Source: an uncultured Alcaligenaceae bacterium (GTDB taxonomy: Bacteria > Pseudomonadota > Gammaproteobacteria > Burkholderiales > Burkholderiaceae_B). Taken from it: 64,000 nucleotides of DNA. The stretch is taken from NCBI GenBank assembly GCA_937896225.1, contig CALBMZ010000063.1, positions 1 to 64,000 of the forward strand, in the 5' to 3' direction. Below are positions 39,741 to 48,742 of the stretch, piece after piece. The notes below the pieces were generated by a model. That model was not told the origin of the DNA. It did not search any database and saw only the letters and a program-made list of their open reading frames with translations. Numbering within the stretch: the first letter of the stretch is position 1; every line of letters starts with the position of its first letter. The translations under genes and the position numbers were made by a program.

Positions 39741-39875
39741 CTGGACGATAAAGGTAAACGATAAGCTTAAAGTTGATTACTATTTCTACCAGACCCAATA
39801 TTATAAAAACTGTCTTTGATGCATGGTGTATTTGAAGATAACCTAAAAGCTTTTAAATCATAAATCGCATTCTTC

Positions 39876-41822
39876 ATGAGCATAGCCATAAATCATACCG
39901 ATACATTTCCTAAAATACTGCTTCATCATGCCAAGACGATTCCGTCTCATCCGGCTTATCGTGAAAAATATTTAGGCATATGGCAAGAAACCACTTGGGC
40001 TCAAAACTTAGTGCAGGTTAGTTCATTTACCTGTGGTTTATCAAATCTAGGGTTTACCCGGGGCATGAATTTAGCCATCATTGGTGACAACCGGCCCAGA
40101 CTATACCAAGCCATGCTGGCGGCGCAGTGTTTGGGCGGTATAGCTGTACCCCTCTATCAAGACGCTGTCGCAACCGAGATGGTGCATGTGCTCAACGACG
40201 CACAGATTGGCTTTGCGATTGTTGAAAACCAAGAACAAGTCGATAAATTATTAGAAATTAAAGATCAAGTACCCAACCTGCACACAATTATTTATGAAGA
40301 TAACAAAGGTCTAGCCGACTACGTGGATTCTTTTTTACACTCATTTGATCAAATCCAGCGAAGCGGTGAAGTATTTAATGTCGACCACCCTGATTTTTTT
40401 CTCACTGAAGCCCTGCAAACAGAGCCCACTGATTTGTCGATCATCCTCTACACTTCAGGCACAACGGGCAAACCCAAAGGTGTGTCACATACTCACCAAA
40501 ATTTTATGCGCGCTGCTAAAGAAGCCTGCGCGTTTGATCATCTGACCTACAAAGATAATATTTTGGCGTATCTGCCTATGGCATGGGTGGGTGACCATTT
40601 GTTTTCTTATGCGCAAGCCATGGCAGCTGGCTTCACAGTTAATTGCCCTGAGTCAAAAGAAACTGTGATGTCTGATTTAAGAGAAATTGGGCCGAGCTAT
40701 TACTTTGCACCCCCTCGAGTGTTTGAAGGTTTACTCACACAAGTGATGATTCGCATTGAAGACGCGGGTTATTTGAAACGTAAGCTGTTTCATGCCGCGA
40801 TGGCTCATGCCAAAAAAGTCGGTACGAAAATTTTGGACGGTAATTTTGTGAGCTTGACTAGCCGTCTACTTTACGGCTTTTATAACTTAACAATTTATGG
40901 TCCCTTACGGAACGTACTCGGCATTAGTCGTTTACGCGTCGCCTACACAGCCGGTGAAGCGATCGGTCCTGATTTATTCCGCTTTTATCGCTCGATCGGC
41001 GTTAACTTGAAACAGTTTTATGGCCAAACAGAAACCTGTGCTTATGTGTGCTTGCAACCCGATGGTCAAGTTAAATATGACACCGTCGGTCCAGCAGCCC
41101 CAGGCATAGAGATCAAGCTGGCCGATTCAGGTGAAGTGTTAGTGCGTGGCATCAGTGTGATGGCTGGTTATTACAACCGGCCCGATGCCACCATCGAATC
41201 GATCGATAGCGATGGTTATTTTCATACGGGCGATGCGGGCGTGATTGACCATGATGGTCATCTACGTATTATTGATCGCGCCAAAGATGTCGGCAAAATG
41301 GCAGACGGCAAATTGTTTGCGCCTAAATATATTGAAAATAAACTCAAATTCTTTCCCTTTATTAAAGAAGCCGTAGTGTTTGGCGATCAACGTCATGCCG
41401 TGATGGTGTTTATCAATATTGATTTTGAAGCCATGGCTAATTGGGCAGAGCGTCGCAACATCTCTTTTGCAGGCTATGTTGACCTAGCCTCTCAAGCTGC
41501 TGTCTATGACATTATTGGTGAATGCATTGATCAAGTGAATGCAGACTTATCAGAAGACGACATGTTGAGCCACGCCCAGATCGCTCGTTTTCTCATTCTA
41601 AACAAAGAGCTTGATCCCGACGATGATGAGTTAACGCGAACACGTAAAGTCAGACGGGGCTTTATCTCTGAAAAATACGCAGTTTTGGTTGATGCTTTAT
41701 ATGACAACAAAGACGAACAATTCATCGAAATTAAGGTCAAGTTTGAAGACGGTCGAGACGGTCAAATCAGTGGCAATGTCGCCATTAGAAATGCCAAGAA
41801 AATCGGAGGTCTCGTGCGATGA
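39876..41822 (+). CDS. AMP-dependent long-chain-type acyl-CoA ligase
   Basis: IILYTSGTTGKPKGVSHTHQNFMRAA, YGQTETCAYVCLQPDG, DGYFHTGDAGVIDHDGHLRIIDRAKDVGKMADGKLFAPKYIE. Confidence 0.94.
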   Translation: MSIAINHTDTFPKILLHHAKTIPSHPAYREKYLGIWQETTWAQNLVQVSSFTCGLSNLGFTRGMNLAIIGDNRPRLYQAMLAAQCLGGIAVPLYQDAVATEMVHVLNDAQIGFAIVENQEQVDKLLEIKDQVPNLHTIIYEDNKGLADYVDSFLHSFDQIQRSGEVFNVDHPDFFLTEALQTEPTDLSIILYTSGTTGKPKGVSHTHQNFMRAAKEACAFDHLTYKDNILAYLPMAWVGDHLFSYAQAMAAGFTVNCPESKETVMSDLREIGPSYYFAPPRVFEGLLTQVMIRIEDAGYLKRKLFHAAMAHAKKVGTKILDGNFVSLTSRLLYGFYNLTIYGPLRNVLGISRLRVAYTAGEAIGPDLFRFYRSIGVNLKQFYGQTETCAYVCLQPDGQVKYDTVGPAAPGIEIKLADSGEVLVRGISVMAGYYNRPDATIESIDSDGYFHTGDAGVIDHDGHLRIIDRAKDVGKMADGKLFAPKYIENKLKFFPFIKEAVVFGDQRHAVMVFINIDFEAMANWAERRNISFAGYVDLASQAAVYDIIGECIDQVNADLSEDDMLSHAQIARFLILNKELDPDDDELTRTRKVRRGFISEKYAVLVDALYDNKDEQFIEIKVKFEDGRDGQISGNVAIRNAKKIGGLVR

Positions 41823-42595
41823 GTGAAGCCAATACCATTCTTCGTCTAGAAAATATCTCACTTGCTTTTGGTGGCGTCAAAGCACTTACCAACATTTCCT
41901 TTGACGTTAAAGAACACGAGATTCGGTCTATTATTGGTCCGAATGGGGCAGGCAAAAGCTCAATGCTTAACGTCATTAATGGCGTTTACCATCCACAAGA
42001 AGGCACCATTTATTTTCAAGACAAAGTACGCCATAAGATGGACCCTACCCAAGCTGCACGGCAAGGCATTGCGCGAACGTTTCAAAATATTGCCTTATTC
42101 AAAGGCATGACGGTTTTAGACAACATCATGACCGGGCGCAATACCCATATGACAAGCAATTTTTTGATGAATGCGCTGTGGTGGGGCCCCGCCCGAAATG
42201 AAGAAATGAAAAACCGCAAAAAGATTGAAGAAGTCATCGATTTTCTTGAAATTCAACACATCCGTAAAACACCTGTTGGCAAATTATCTTACGGCTTACA
42301 AAAGCGGGTAGAACTTGCACGCGCCCTTGCGGCTGAGCCAAGCTTGCTGTTACTAGACGAGCCAATGGCTGGCATGAACGTCGAAGAAAAACAAGACATG
42401 TGTCGTTTCATCCTGGAGGTCAACCAGCAATATGGAGTGACCATCATCCTGATTGAGCACGACATGGGCGTGGTGATGGATATTTCTGACCGTGTTGTGG
42501 TGCTTGATTATGGTAAGAAAATTGGTGACGGTTTGCCTGCCGATTTAATGAAAAACCCAGATGTGATCAGTGCCTACTTGGGCACCAACCATTAA
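41819..42595 (+). CDS. LivG-type ABC transporter ATP-binding protein
   Basis: IIGPNGAGKSSMLNVINGVYHP, KLSYGLQKRVELARALAAEPSLLLLDEPMAGMN. Confidence 0.94.
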   Translation: MSEANTILRLENISLAFGGVKALTNISFDVKEHEIRSIIGPNGAGKSSMLNVINGVYHPQEGTIYFQDKVRHKMDPTQAARQGIARTFQNIALFKGMTVLDNIMTGRNTHMTSNFLMNALWWGPARNEEMKNRKKIEEVIDFLEIQHIRKTPVGKLSYGLQKRVELARALAAEPSLLLLDEPMAGMNVEEKQDMCRFILEVNQQYGVTIILIEHDMGVVMDISDRVVVLDYGKKIGDGLPADLMKNPDVISAYLGTNH

Positions 42596-42628
42596 CACGA
42601 CGACCCTATAGAGATCGGAGACAGCGTT

Positions 42629-43543
42629 ATGCAATTCTTTATTGAAATCGTCATCAGCGGCATTTTTTCTGGGTTGATGTATGCCCTAGTCGCGTTGGGC
42701 TTTGTATTGATATTTAAGGCCTCAGGCGTTTTCAACTTTGCTCAAGGCGCGATGGTGTACTGTGCTGCGTTGGCTGTTGTGGGTTTAATTGATTTCGGTT
42801 TACCCATGTGGCTGGCTGTTATTGGCTCCTTCCTATTTATGGTGCTTATCGCGATCAGTACAGAAAAGTTTGTGCTCAGTAAACTCGTTAACCAACCTCC
42901 CATTACGCTATTTATGGCCACCATCGGCTTAAGTTTCTTTTTAGACGGCTTTGCACCAATCATTTTTGGCACTGATGTACGACCGATTGAATTGGGTATA
43001 GTTGATGAGCCGATTCTGTCAATTATGGACAGCACCGGCATTGGTATTTCGAAATTTGACCTAACGGCTTCTGGTGTGATCATCTTGCTCGTAGTGGTGC
43101 TGGCATTATTATTTCAATACACAAAAATTGGTCGCGCCTTAAGGGCTGTGGCCGATGATCACCAAGCCGCCCTATCACTGGGCATACCATTGAAAAACAT
43201 CTGGACGATCGTCTGGTGTATTGCCGGTTTTGTCGCCTTGATTGCCGGTCTGTTATGGGGGTCGCGCAATGGTGTTCAATTTGCGTTGTCATTGACGGCT
43301 TTAAAAGCCCTTCCCGTATTGATATTAGGTGGTTTCACCTCGGTGCCTGGCGCAATTGTGGGTGGCATTATTATCGGTGTTTCTGAAAAATTGGCTGAAA
43401 TTTATATTCCACCTGTCTTGCAAGACTTTTTTGGCGGCAACTTTGGTGGCATTGAAAGCTGGTTCTCTTACGTGTTTGCGTTGATGTTTTTATTATTCAG
43501 ACCAGAAGGTTTGTTTGGTGAAAAGCATATCGACCGCGTTTAA
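42629..43543 (+). CDS. LivH-type ABC transporter permease
   Basis: ISGIFSGLMYALVALGFVLIFKASGVFNFAQGAM; GRALRAVADDHQAALSLGIPLKNIW. Confidence 0.94.
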   Translation: MQFFIEIVISGIFSGLMYALVALGFVLIFKASGVFNFAQGAMVYCAALAVVGLIDFGLPMWLAVIGSFLFMVLIAISTEKFVLSKLVNQPPITLFMATIGLSFFLDGFAPIIFGTDVRPIELGIVDEPILSIMDSTGIGISKFDLTASGVIILLVVVLALLFQYTKIGRALRAVADDHQAALSLGIPLKNIWTIVWCIAGFVALIAGLLWGSRNGVQFALSLTALKALPVLILGGFTSVPGAIVGGIIIGVSEKLAEIYIPPVLQDFFGGNFGGIESWFSYVFALMFLLFRPEGLFGEKHIDRV

Positions 43544-43559
43544 AAAATAAGGAATACCC

Positions 43560-44636
43560 ATGCTCTACCGCGAATCAGGCCAGTTCAAGGTTTCATACCA
43601 GTCAGACAGTCAGATATTTCCCATTCTGCAAGATCGTATTGGCATCATTGTTATGCTGGCAATTGCTGTGGTGGGTGTGCCTTTTTTTGCAAGTGAGTAT
43701 TTACTCAATGCGATTTTGGTGCCTTTTTTAATTTTCTCTTTAGCCACACTTGGGTTGAACTTTTTAACAGGCTATGCAGGGCAACTGTCTCTTGGGTCTG
43801 CGGCGTTCATGGCAGTGGGTGCTTTTGCAGCGTATAACTTTCAACTGCGCATAGAAGGCATCCCTTTTATTGTGTCGTTTATTTTGGGTGGAGTCTGCGC
43901 GGCGATGGTTGGCATCGCTTTTGGGCTACCCTCTTTACGTATTAAAGGGTTTTATTTAGCCGTTGCCACCTTAGCGGCTCAATTTTTTGTCTTGTGGTGT
44001 CTGACAAAATTTTCTTGGTTCTCCAATGATAGTGCCTCAGGGGTAATTAGTGCGCAACCCCTGTCAATATTTGATTACCCCATCAACACCCCAGTCAGCA
44101 AATACTTGCTGGTTTTAGCCATTGTGTTGGTATTGTTTTGGATCGGTAAAAACATCGTGCGCTCGTCAACCGGACGATCATGGATGGCTGTACGTGATAT
44201 GGATGTCGCAGCCGAAGTCATTGGCATTCCCCTCATGAAAACCAAACTCATCGCTTTTGCCATCAGCTCTTTTTATTGTGGCATAGCGGGCGTACTGTAT
44301 GCATTTTGCTATTTAGGTACGGTTGAGCCCGATGGGTTTTCGCTTGAGTTGTCATTCAAAATTCTATTTATGGTGATTATTGGTGGGGTCGGCAGTATTT
44401 TAGGGAATTTTTTAGGCGCAGCCTTCATTCTGTTATTACCCATCGCGCTTGATCTGACGTTACCGTACATTTCTCAGCTGTTGCATTTGCCTATCGCTGG
44501 TTCAACGGTGTCGCACATTCAGTTGATGGTTTTTGGAGCGCTGATTATTTTCTTCTTGATTGTTGAACCGCATGGTTTAGCCCGCTTATGGCAAATTGCA
44601 AAAGAAAAGCTTCGTCTTTGGCCCTTTCCCCATTAA
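43560..44636 (+). CDS. LivM-type ABC transporter permease
   Basis: LGLNFLTGYAGQLSLGSAAFMAVGAFAAY; GRSWMAVRDMDVAAEVIGIPLMKTKLIAFAISSFYCGIAGVLYA. Confidence 0.94.
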   Translation: MLYRESGQFKVSYQSDSQIFPILQDRIGIIVMLAIAVVGVPFFASEYLLNAILVPFLIFSLATLGLNFLTGYAGQLSLGSAAFMAVGAFAAYNFQLRIEGIPFIVSFILGGVCAAMVGIAFGLPSLRIKGFYLAVATLAAQFFVLWCLTKFSWFSNDSASGVISAQPLSIFDYPINTPVSKYLLVLAIVLVLFWIGKNIVRSSTGRSWMAVRDMDVAAEVIGIPLMKTKLIAFAISSFYCGIAGVLYAFCYLGTVEPDGFSLELSFKILFMVIIGGVGSILGNFLGAAFILLLPIALDLTLPYISQLLHLPIAGSTVSHIQLMVFGALIIFFLIVEPHGLARLWQIAKEKLRLWPFPH

Positions 44637-44717
44637 GACCTTGAGTAATCACGTCAGTTATACGCGTTAAAATCGGTTACTCTTTTGCAAGAAAGGGCTA
44701 TAACTGGAACAACCGCC

Positions 44718-45308
44718 ATGCTACTGATGATCGACAATTACGACTCGTTTACCTACAACCTAGTTCAGTACTTTGGTGAACTCGGGGCAAACGTGCAAGT
44801 ACACCGCAATGATCAAATCACGCTCGAGCAAATTGATCAACTCGCGCCAGACTTAATTTGTATATCGCCTGGCCCTTGCTCACCCACTGAGGCGGGCGTT
44901 TCAATTGATGTGATCAAACGTTATGCCGGCAAAGTGCCTATTTTGGGTGTCTGTCTGGGGCACCAAGCGATTGGGGCGGCGTTTGGTGGCCGTATTGTGC
45001 GTGCCAAAGAAATTATGCATGGCAAAACCTCACCCGTTACCCATCAACAGTCAGACGTCTTTGCGGGTCTGCCGTCACCCTTTACCGTGATTCGTTACCA
45101 TTCTTTAGCTATTGAGCGCGCCTCACTGCCTGATTCATTAATCATTACCGCCGAAACACCTGACGGTGAAATCATGGGCGTTCGCCATCGCGAATTACCC
45201 CTCTACGGTGTGCAGTTTCACCCCGAGTCAGTACTGAGTGAACAAGGCCATGCTTTATTGAACAACTTTTTAACGATGAACCACCGTCTCGAACAGGTCC
45301 CAGCATAA
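44718..45308 (+). CDS. trpG: Anthranilate synthase component II (glutamine amidotransferase)
   Basis: [67 protein letters not shown] 44718. Confidence 0.96.
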   Translation: MLLMIDNYDSFTYNLVQYFGELGANVQVHRNDQITLEQIDQLAPDLICISPGPCSPTEAGVSIDVIKRYAGKVPILGVCLGHQAIGAAFGGRIVRAKEIMHGKTSPVTHQQSDVFAGLPSPFTVIRYHSLAIERASLPDSLIITAETPDGEIMGVRHRELPLYGVQFHPESVLSEQGHALLNNFLTMNHRLEQVPA

Positions 45309-46333
45309 TGACGCCTTCAGAAGCGCTCTCGCGCTGTATTGAACACCGTGAAATTTTTCATGACGAAATGTTGCACTTGATGCGTATGCTGATGCGCGGT
45401 GAAATGTCGCACACCATGGCTGCGGCGCTACTCATGGGCTTACGGGTAAAAAAAGAAACTGTTGGTGAAATTACTGCTGCAGCCATTGTCATGCGAGAGT
45501 TTGCAACGCCCGTGGTAACACCTAACTCGCAAGATTTGCTTGATATGTGCGGTACAGGGGGTGATGGCAGCAGTACCTTTAATATTTCAACCACAGCGAT
45601 GTTTGTTGCCGCTGCAGCAGGGGTTCCCATTGCTAAGCATGGGGGTCGAAGCGCCTCATCACCCAGTGGTAGCGTTGATATCATTGAAGCCTTGGGTGCA
45701 CGCATAGATTTAACACCCGAACAAATTGCCGATTGCATCGCACAAACCGGCATCGGTTTCATGTTCGCACAAGCACATCACTCAGCGATGAAACACGTTG
45801 CCCCCGTTCGACGCGAATTAGGGGTGCGCACGATGTTCAATATTTTGGGTCCGCTCACCAACCCTGCGAATGCAGCCAATCAAATGATGGGTGTATTTCA
45901 TGCAGACTTAGTCGGTATACAGGTGCGAGTCTTAAAGTCACTCGGTTCTCGTCACGTCTTAATCGTGCACGGTCGCGACGGTATGGACGAAGCCACGTTA
46001 GGTGGTGCGACACTGGTTGGTGAGCTAAAAGACGATCAAATTTCAGAGTATGAAATTCACCCTGAAGACTTCGGTTTAGACATGGTTTCAAATCGCAGTA
46101 TTCGCGTCAGCACAAAAGAAGAGTCTAAACAGCTCGTGCTCGAGGCACTTAACAATGTGCCAGGCACCGCACGAGATATTGTTGCCTTTAATGCCGGTTT
46201 AGCCATCTATGCAGGCAACCAAGCCGTTTCAATCGCTGATGGTTTGCGTCAAGCGCGGGAACTTATGGCCAGCGGCGCAGCTCGGGCTAAACTTGAACAA
46301 TTTTGTGAAACTACTAGAAAGTTGGCAGCATGA
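45308..46333 (+). CDS. trpD: Anthranilate phosphoribosyltransferase
   Basis: [52 protein letters not shown]. Confidence 0.97.
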   Translation: MTPSEALSRCIEHREIFHDEMLHLMRMLMRGEMSHTMAAALLMGLRVKKETVGEITAAAIVMREFATPVVTPNSQDLLDMCGTGGDGSSTFNISTTAMFVAAAAGVPIAKHGGRSASSPSGSVDIIEALGARIDLTPEQIADCIAQTGIGFMFAQAHHSAMKHVAPVRRELGVRTMFNILGPLTNPANAANQMMGVFHADLVGIQVRVLKSLGSRHVLIVHGRDGMDEATLGGATLVGELKDDQISEYEIHPEDFGLDMVSNRSIRVSTKEESKQLVLEALNNVPGTARDIVAFNAGLAIYAGNQAVSIADGLRQARELMASGAARAKLEQFCETTRKLAA

Positions 46334-47118
46334 GCGATATTTTAGAAAAAATACTAGCCGTTAAGGTTCAAGAAATTCATGCTGCACGCGCGTTGCGCAG
46401 TGAATCTGAACTATTGCGTGAAGCCCAAGCACGAGACGATATTCGGGGTTTTGCACAAGCGATTGAAAGCAAAATCGCTTCAGGTCAACCTGGTGTTATT
46501 GCCGAAATTAAAAAAGCATCGCCTTCAAAAGGTATTTTTAAGGCTGACTTTCACCCCGCTAACATTGCAGCGTCTTATGCAGCAGGTGGGGCTGCATGCT
46601 TATCGGTTTTAACTGATGTGCAATTCTTTCACGGTGCACAAGATCACTTACGTCAAGCGCGTGCGGCGTGCGCACTACCTGTATTGCGCAAAGACTTCAT
46701 GATAGACCCCTATCAAATCGTAGCAGCTCGGGCTATGGGTGCTGACTGTATTTTGTTGATTGTGGCAGCCCTAGATCAAGCGTTAATGCTTGATCTAGAA
46801 GCATGTGCCCTTTCACTTGGTATGGACGTGCTCGTTGAAATACACGATGCCAGTGAACTCGACCGAGCGCTTGAACTGCAAACCAATTTATTAGGTATTA
46901 ATAATCGTAATTTACGTACGTTTGAGACGTCACTACAAAATACGCTTGATTTATTGCCGCGGGTACCAAAAGGTAAACGGGTTGTGACTGAAAGTGGCAT
47001 TTTGACACGCGATGATGTGGCGTTGATGCACAGTCATGATGTCAATGCATTTTTAGTCGGTGAAGCGTTTATGCGAGCGCCCGACCCTGGGGTCGAGTTG
47101 GCTCGCCTCATTGCTTGA
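46330..47118 (+). CDS. trpC: Indole-3-glycerol phosphate synthase
   Basis: [69 protein letters not shown]. Confidence 0.97.
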   Translation: MSDILEKILAVKVQEIHAARALRSESELLREAQARDDIRGFAQAIESKIASGQPGVIAEIKKASPSKGIFKADFHPANIAASYAAGGAACLSVLTDVQFFHGAQDHLRQARAACALPVLRKDFMIDPYQIVAARAMGADCILLIVAALDQALMLDLEACALSLGMDVLVEIHDASELDRALELQTNLLGINNRNLRTFETSLQNTLDLLPRVPKGKRVVTESGILTRDDVALMHSHDVNAFLVGEAFMRAPDPGVELARLIA

Positions 47119-47160
47119 ATTCAAACGGCCAGTTTAAGAAATGAATTAACACAGTTTTAA

Positions 47161-47355
47161 TCAGTTCTTTTTAAGCGTGCAGGTGCTGGCACCAAATATT
47201 GAGTAGGCTGGGCACACTTTAAAAATGCCCGTCAAAAGAGGCACAACACCTATCCACCCCCAAATACCAATGGTGTGGTTTAAGGTTAAACCAATTAACA
47301 CTAAACCCGCAAGAATGCGAAGGGTGCGATCAACCGTTCCGACATTTACTTTCAT
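47161..47355 (-). CDS. DUF2892/YgaP-like inner membrane protein
   Basis: MKVNVGTVDRTLRILAGLVLIGLTLNHTIGIWGWIGVVPLLTGIFKVCPAYSIFGASTC. Confidence 0.9.
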   Translation of the reverse strand: MKVNVGTVDRTLRILAGLVLIGLTLNHTIGIWGWIGVVPLLTGIFKVCPAYSIFGASTCTLKKN

Positions 47356-47400
47356 TTTGATACTCCTTTAGAGTATATGACTTAAAAAATCGATAAAAAC

Positions 47401-47721
47401 TTATTCTTTTTCACAGTAAAGACTATGTAAAGTCTGCATCATTGCGATGACTTCATGACTTGATAACGTGTAGTAAATAAACTTACCCGCACGACGTGTC
47501 GACACCAAACCTTCGTCACGTAAGACACCCAATTGTTGAGACAAAGTAGGCTGACGTATTTCAGTCAAGGTTTCTAACTCGCTTACATTTAACTCCGCCC
47601 CAACCAATTGACACATCAATAACAAACGATCTTCGTTTGCCATGGCTTTAAGCAGGTTGCAAGCCTGTGCAGCCGAAGCCCGTAAATCATCAATTGCTTC
47701 GGTCGTTAAAACGGCATTCAT
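47401..47721 (-). CDS. ArsR-family regulator (BigR/SqrR-like candidate)
   Basis: LLKAMANEDRLLLMCQLVGAELNVSELETLTEIRQPTLSQQLGVLRDEGLVSTRRAGKFIYYTL; next to an MBL-fold gene and DUF2892. Confidence 0.9.
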   Translation of the reverse strand: MNAVLTTEAIDDLRASAAQACNLLKAMANEDRLLLMCQLVGAELNVSELETLTEIRQPTLSQQLGVLRDEGLVSTRRAGKFIYYTLSSHEVIAMMQTLHSLYCEKE

Positions 47722-47864
47722 ATTTCAGTCTCTCAGTAAATCGGCTCAATTGAACACACTATCAGGTTAATTTTATTATATTTACAAACACTTCACAAAT
47801 CAATAAAATGATGCGATTGAACCAAAATTCTACGCAATTCCTGTTTTTCAAGAGGAAACAAAGC

Positions 47865-48731
47865 ATGACGACCCTTCGCTGCCAACCCTTTTTTGACCCC
47901 ACTACCAACACTTATTCTTATGTTGTTGACGCGGGCCCCAATACAGTCTGTGCCGTCATTGATTCTGTACTAGATTTTGACCCTAAATCTGGGCGCACCC
48001 ATACTGATTCAGCTGATGCGGTAATTGCTTATGTTCGAGAACATCAATTAAAAACTGAATGGTTGCTTGAAACACACGCTCATGCTGATCACTTTTCTGC
48101 GGCACCCTACCTCAAACGTGAGTTAGGCGGCAAAATTGCTATTGGCGAAGCCATTCAAACCGTACAAGGTGTCTTTAAAAAGCTGTTTAACCTTGAGCCG
48201 GGCTTTGCGCTTGATGGGTCACAATTTGATTATCTTTTCAAAGCCGATGAACATTTCACCATTGGTGAAATCAATGCACAAGCGTGGCATGTGCCGGGTC
48301 ACACACCAGCTGACATGGCTTATGTTGTGAATGGCAACACTGTATTTGTGGGCGACACCCTCTTTTTACCTGATGTGGGTTCAGCGCGTTGCGACTTTCC
48401 GGGTGGCAACGCCAAAACCTTATATGCGTCTGTTCAACGTCTGTTGGCATTACCTGGTGACACCCAATTAATGATGTGCCACGACTATCCGCCAGCGGGT
48501 CGACCCGCTCAACCCAACACCACGGTTGCTGAGCAACGGGCACATAACATTCATTTGCATGATGGCATCAGCGAAACTGAATTTGTTGCGATGCGCACCA
48601 AGCGAGATGCCACACTCGACATGCCCACATTGATATTGCCGGCTATTCAAGTCAACATTCGGGCAGGAAACCTACCCCCAGCCGAAGATAATGGCGTACA
48701 GTATTTAAAAATACCTCTTAACTCAATTTAA
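47865..48731 (+). CDS. MBL-fold hydrolase (Blh / persulfide-dioxygenase-like)
   Basis: ETHAHADHFSAAPYLKRELGGKIAIGE, WHVPGHTPADMAYVVNGNTVFVGDTLFLPDVGSARCDFPGG. Confidence 0.88.
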   Translation: MTTLRCQPFFDPTTNTYSYVVDAGPNTVCAVIDSVLDFDPKSGRTHTDSADAVIAYVREHQLKTEWLLETHAHADHFSAAPYLKRELGGKIAIGEAIQTVQGVFKKLFNLEPGFALDGSQFDYLFKADEHFTIGEINAQAWHVPGHTPADMAYVVNGNTVFVGDTLFLPDVGSARCDFPGGNAKTLYASVQRLLALPGDTQLMMCHDYPPAGRPAQPNTTVAEQRAHNIHLHDGISETEFVAMRTKRDATLDMPTLILPAIQVNIRAGNLPPAEDNGVQYLKIPLNSI

Positions 48732-48742
48732 TTAGGTTGACT

